Shown here: piece after piece, positions 61,854 to 64,000 of the stretch
Layout: each line of letters begins with the position of its first letter
Position numbering within the stretch: position 1 is the stretch's first letter
Position numbers and translations under genes: made by a program
Notes under the pieces: generated by a model
What the model was told of the DNA's origin: nothing
The model's input: the letters and a program-made list of their open reading frames with translations, nothing else
The model's database searches: none
Assembly (NCBI RefSeq): GCF_001870465.1
Contig: NZ_MDGK01000015.1
Span: 496,001-560,000 of the forward strand
Length of the DNA: 64,000 nucleotides
Origin: Pseudomonas extremorientalis
GTDB lineage: Bacteria > Pseudomonadota > Gammaproteobacteria > Pseudomonadales > Pseudomonadaceae
Reading direction: 5' to 3'

Positions 61854-61982
61854 CTACTTCTTACCCTTGGGCTTTGACGGCGGCTTTTTATCCGTCTCCT
61901 TCACCGTCTCCCTAGGCCTCTTCTTTGCCTCAGCCTCTGTCACGTACTCCCCTGTGACCGCATCACGATACCTAGCTGGCAT
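61854..61982 (-). CDS. Small basic protein, 42 residues
   Basis: The reading frame begins with ATG behind AAGGAGG (spacing 5) and encodes MPARYRDAVTGEYVTEAEAK followed by KRPRETVKETDKKPPSKPKG and KK. It is Lys/Arg/Glu-rich, has no membrane segment or domain, and ends in a basic tail. The RDAVTGEYVT pattern looks familiar as a short hypothetical protein of pseudomonads. The function is unknown. Confidence 0.75.
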   Translation of the reverse strand: MPARYRDAVTGEYVTEAEAKKRPRETVKETDKKPPSKPKGKK

Positions 61983-62125
61983 ATAACCTCCTTGGCAGTC
62001 TGTCGCCACGGCAGCGACTTTTTCAGGCTAGCCCAGGGGCCTGGGGGCACAAGATTCATTGTGCGAATTCTCATTACCAGGCTTTTCCATCGCTGTGACG
62101 GGCGTTGCGACACTTTGAAAATAAA

Positions 62126-62162
62126 AAAGCCTGCTGGGCTTAAGGCTCAGCAAGCTTTTTGG
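62126..62162 (-). terminator. Terminator of the MFS gene
   Basis: AAAAAGCCTGCTG pairs imperfectly with CAGCAAGCTTTTT around GGCTTAAGGCT, just downstream of the MFS stop on the minus strand. Confidence 0.75.
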
Positions 62163-62177
62163 GTGGGCACTCTTCGC

Positions 62178-63404
62178 TCAGGCGGGTTGGGCCGCCAGGC
62201 TATTGCTTACATTCCGCCCCAGCACCAGCACAGTCATAAAACCGACGCCGACCAGGGCCGTGGCCAGGCTCAACAACACCGAGCTGCCCATCTGGTCGAC
62301 GATCCGCCCGCCAAAGAACGAACCCAGGGCAATGATCACTTGAAACAAGGCGACGAACAGCGGCATGCCGCGTTCGACATCCTTGGGCGCGACCACGAAC
62401 ATCCAGATACTTGCACAGGCCGGGAAGGCGCCGAAGGCAAAGCCCCACAGGCCGATCAGCATCGCTGCGCCGGTCATGCCGGTGGCGAAGTAAGGGAAAA
62501 GGGCGGTGCTGGTGCCGATCATCAGTGCAACCAGCATCAAGGTGTGGCGTACGCTGCGGTTGGCAGCAAAACCGGCAAAAATATTACCGAATACCCCAGC
62601 CACGCCAAAGAGCAGCAACAGTGAACCAATCGTTGGGCCGTCGAAACCGGAGCTGTATTTAAAGAACGGTGCGACATAGGTGTACGCAGCAAAGTGCGCC
62701 AGGCCGATCAGCAATACCGCGATCAACCCGACCCGAGCCCGTGGGTTGATGAACAAGGCGGGCAGGTCACGAACGAGAATGGCTTTCTCCGGGTCCAGCC
62801 GGGGCAGCAGGAGGACCTGCGCCAACAGCACCGGTATGCCCACCAGCGCGGTGACCAGGAACGTCATGCGCCAGCCCATCAGGCCACTGAGCCAAGTGCC
62901 GACGGGCACGCCCAGTACGGTGGCCAGGGTCACGCCCATCATGATGATCGAGGTCGCCTTGGCGACGTCCACACCCTTGGGTGCCAGGCGGCCGCTGAGG
63001 GCGATGGCCGTCGCCCAGAAACCGCCGATACTGATGCCCAGCAAGACGCGGCCGAACAGCAGCAGGCTGAAGTCACTGGCGAACGCCACGACCATGTTGG
63101 CGATGATCATGATCAGCGTCAGGCCGATCAGCAGGTAGCGGCGGTCCATGGCGCCAATGATCACCGACAGCAATGGGGCGGCGAGGGCGGCCATGATGCC
63201 GGGCAGGGTCACCATCAGGCCGGCGTGGCCGGCACTGATGCCGAGGTCGGCAGCGACGTCGTTGAGCACGCCCACCGGGAGAAACTCACTGGTGACCAGG
63301 GCGAAGGCACCGACGGCGACCGAGAGAATCGCCAGCCACTGCTGTTTGACGCTCTGTTGATTATGTTCGGGGAGGCCGCTGGGGGCCTGGCTGGCACTTG
63401 GCAT
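62178..63404 (-). CDS. MFS transporter, AraJ/sugar-efflux-like
   Basis: This 408-residue, twelve-helix protein starts VKQQWLAILSVAVGAFALVTSEFLPVGVLNDVAADLGIS. It has FGRVLLGISIGGFWATAIALSGRLAPK, characteristic of AraJ/SotB-type efflux proteins, with the second half-repeat near ALIVGLLIGLAHFAAYTYVAPFF-like sequence. The exported compound is unknown. The terminator at 62126-62162 follows its stop. Confidence 0.88.
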   Translation of the reverse strand: MPSASQAPSGLPEHNQQSVKQQWLAILSVAVGAFALVTSEFLPVGVLNDVAADLGISAGHAGLMVTLPGIMAALAAPLLSVIIGAMDRRYLLIGLTLIMIIANMVVAFASDFSLLLFGRVLLGISIGGFWATAIALSGRLAPKGVDVAKATSIIMMGVTLATVLGVPVGTWLSGLMGWRMTFLVTALVGIPVLLAQVLLLPRLDPEKAILVRDLPALFINPRARVGLIAVLLIGLAHFAAYTYVAPFFKYSSGFDGPTIGSLLLLFGVAGVFGNIFAGFAANRSVRHTLMLVALMIGTSTALFPYFATGMTGAAMLIGLWGFAFGAFPACASIWMFVVAPKDVERGMPLFVALFQVIIALGSFFGGRIVDQMGSSVLLSLATALVGVGFMTVLVLGRNVSNSLAAQPA

Positions 63405-63659
63405 GGTGTTGGGTTCCAGGGTGAACGACGCCTGCAGTCAGGCGAGGGGGAGGGGATCTGGAGGCGATTATAGGAATTAGTGTTGAAAATCGGGCAGGCG
63501 CTCGTTTCGATAGTAATCATCAGTGCTATCGATGCGACGCTCTGGCACGCACTGCATGACGAGGCAGCAGTCCGTGCGCAGGTGGGGCGTTGGTCGTACG
63601 GGGGAGGAAAGAGTGAAAGGCGTGCCGCGAACGCGGTTCATGGCACGCCGTAGGCTGCA
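63405..63659. other. Gene-free stretch at the end of the window
   Basis: I found no supportable gene, promoter or repeat in these 255 bases. Confidence 0.4.
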
Positions 63660-63827
63660 CTAATGCGTACTGGGTTCTTCCTCAACGCGAATGTTGAATG
63701 CCTCCAGCACACCGTCGCTTCTTCTTCTCAGCTCGTAGGTCACGGTTTGCCCTTCGTGTTCCAACACCCGATCCCTGCCGCCTTCCGCCAGCAGACAGGT
63801 CCCCGCCCTGTAGGTGTCCCGGTCTAT
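63660..63827 (-). CDS. Small protein of about 55 residues with non-standard or lost start codon
   Basis: On the minus strand the frame reads DRDTYRAGTCLLAEGGRDRV, then LEHEGQTVTYELRRRSDGVL and EAFNIRVEEEPSTH. It looks like a real small protein, yet the frame opens after a TAG with ATA as the only AT-type codon at a natural start (63825-63827). A later GTG at 63767 would give a 35-residue product missing the N-terminus. Either an AUA start, a mutated ATG, or a base error is possible. It follows the receiver-domain gene after 12 bp. Confidence 0.5.
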   Translation of the reverse strand: MDRDTYRAGTCLLAEGGRDRVLEHEGQTVTYELRRRSDGVLEAFNIRVEEEPSTH

Positions 63828-63839
63828 CGGCGCCTAGCC

Positions 63840-64000
63840 CTACTCCCCTACGCCCTGTCTGATCTTTTCCAGCAACTCATCGATGTGAAAGGGCTTGGTG
63901 ATCAGGTGCATGCGTTCGCCCAGGAAGTTCTGGCGGTTGGCCGCATTCTCGGCGTAGCCGGTCATGAACAGGATCGGCAGGTTGGGGTTCAGGGCTCGCG
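63840..64000 (-). CDS. C-terminal end of a response-regulator receiver domain (partial)
   Basis: The frame is open through the right window edge and encodes ALNPNLPILFMTGYAENAAN, then RQNFLGERMHLITKPFHIDE and LLEKIRQGVGE before the stop. MTGYAENA and the Lys of ITKPFHIDELLEKI are the alpha4-beta5 signature of a receiver domain, usually at the C-terminus of a hybrid sensor kinase in such a setting. The N-terminal part is outside the window. Confidence 0.8.
   Translation of the reverse strand, partial: RALNPNLPILFMTGYAENAANRQNFLGERMHLITKPFHIDELLEKIRQGVGE

Overview
The window is chromosomal DNA from a pseudomonad, most likely of the Pseudomonas fluorescens group. It carries the algU-mucA-mucB-mucD envelope-stress operon beside nadB, the opdH-tctCBA tricarboxylate operon with its tctDE regulators, phaG, and the bepA/perM/bcp/gcvR/dapA/bamC/purC core block. 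GC is high and there are several REP-type palindromes of the kind common in this group. Almost all of the window is coding. I see no CRISPR array, insertion sequence, prophage or rRNA operon.

Layout. (1) 0-7 kb: periplasmic beta-glucosidase BglX, a LemA/TPM/TPM envelope operon, a methyltransferase and an EamA permease. (2) 7-11.3 kb: an iron-starvation signalling set: a TonB receptor with an N-terminal signalling domain, a FecR-type anti-sigma factor and a FecI-type sigma factor behind a Fur-box-like site. (3) 11.4-19 kb, accessory: YegP; a DapA-like aldolase, a class II aldolase and a divergent XRE-cupin regulator with a clear palindromic operator; a SIR2-like DUF4917 protein; an iron-dependent alcohol dehydrogenase; and a low-GC pair encoding an alpha-oxoamine-synthase-like PLP enzyme and an MFS exporter. 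(4) 19-24.5 kb: an NAD(P)-binding protein, a LysR regulator, a CaiB CoA-transferase, an HMG-CoA lyase and an MFS permease, which together could form a complete route for a 3-hydroxy-3-methylglutarate-like acid. (5) 24.5-30.5 kb: small stress and iron genes, Ogt, a HicAB toxin-antitoxin pair, and a LysR regulator with two MFS pumps. (6) 30.4-37.5 kb: tRNA-Gly(CCC), phaG, rsuA, a chemoreceptor, a Tyr-rich lipoprotein, a hydroxyisobutyryl-CoA hydrolase-like enzyme and ung. (7) 37.5-45.3 kb: tricarboxylate uptake and its two-component control. (8) 45-53.8 kb: HDOD, ygfZ, sdhE, ygfX, nadB and algU-mucABD (mucC absent). (9) 53.8-64 kb: bepA, a TusA-like protein, perM, bcp, gcvR, dapA, bamC, an MBL hydrolase, purC, tRNA-Ser(CGA), a 42-residue basic protein, an MFS pump, a small gene without a normal start codon, and the end of a receiver-domain protein cut by the window edge.

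The regulatory DNA is informative. Crc/Hfq-type A-rich motifs sit directly before the ribosome-binding sites of opdH, tctC and the CoA-transferase. Three direct repeats at exact 11-bp spacing lie between opdH and tctD. Two mutually exclusive hairpins precede the DUF4142 gene. A perfect tandem/palindromic operator lies between the class II aldolase and its regulator. The strongest candidates for something undescribed are the low-GC PLP-enzyme/exporter pair, the orphan SIR2-like DUF4917 protein, and a structured intergenic element next to tRNA-Gly.
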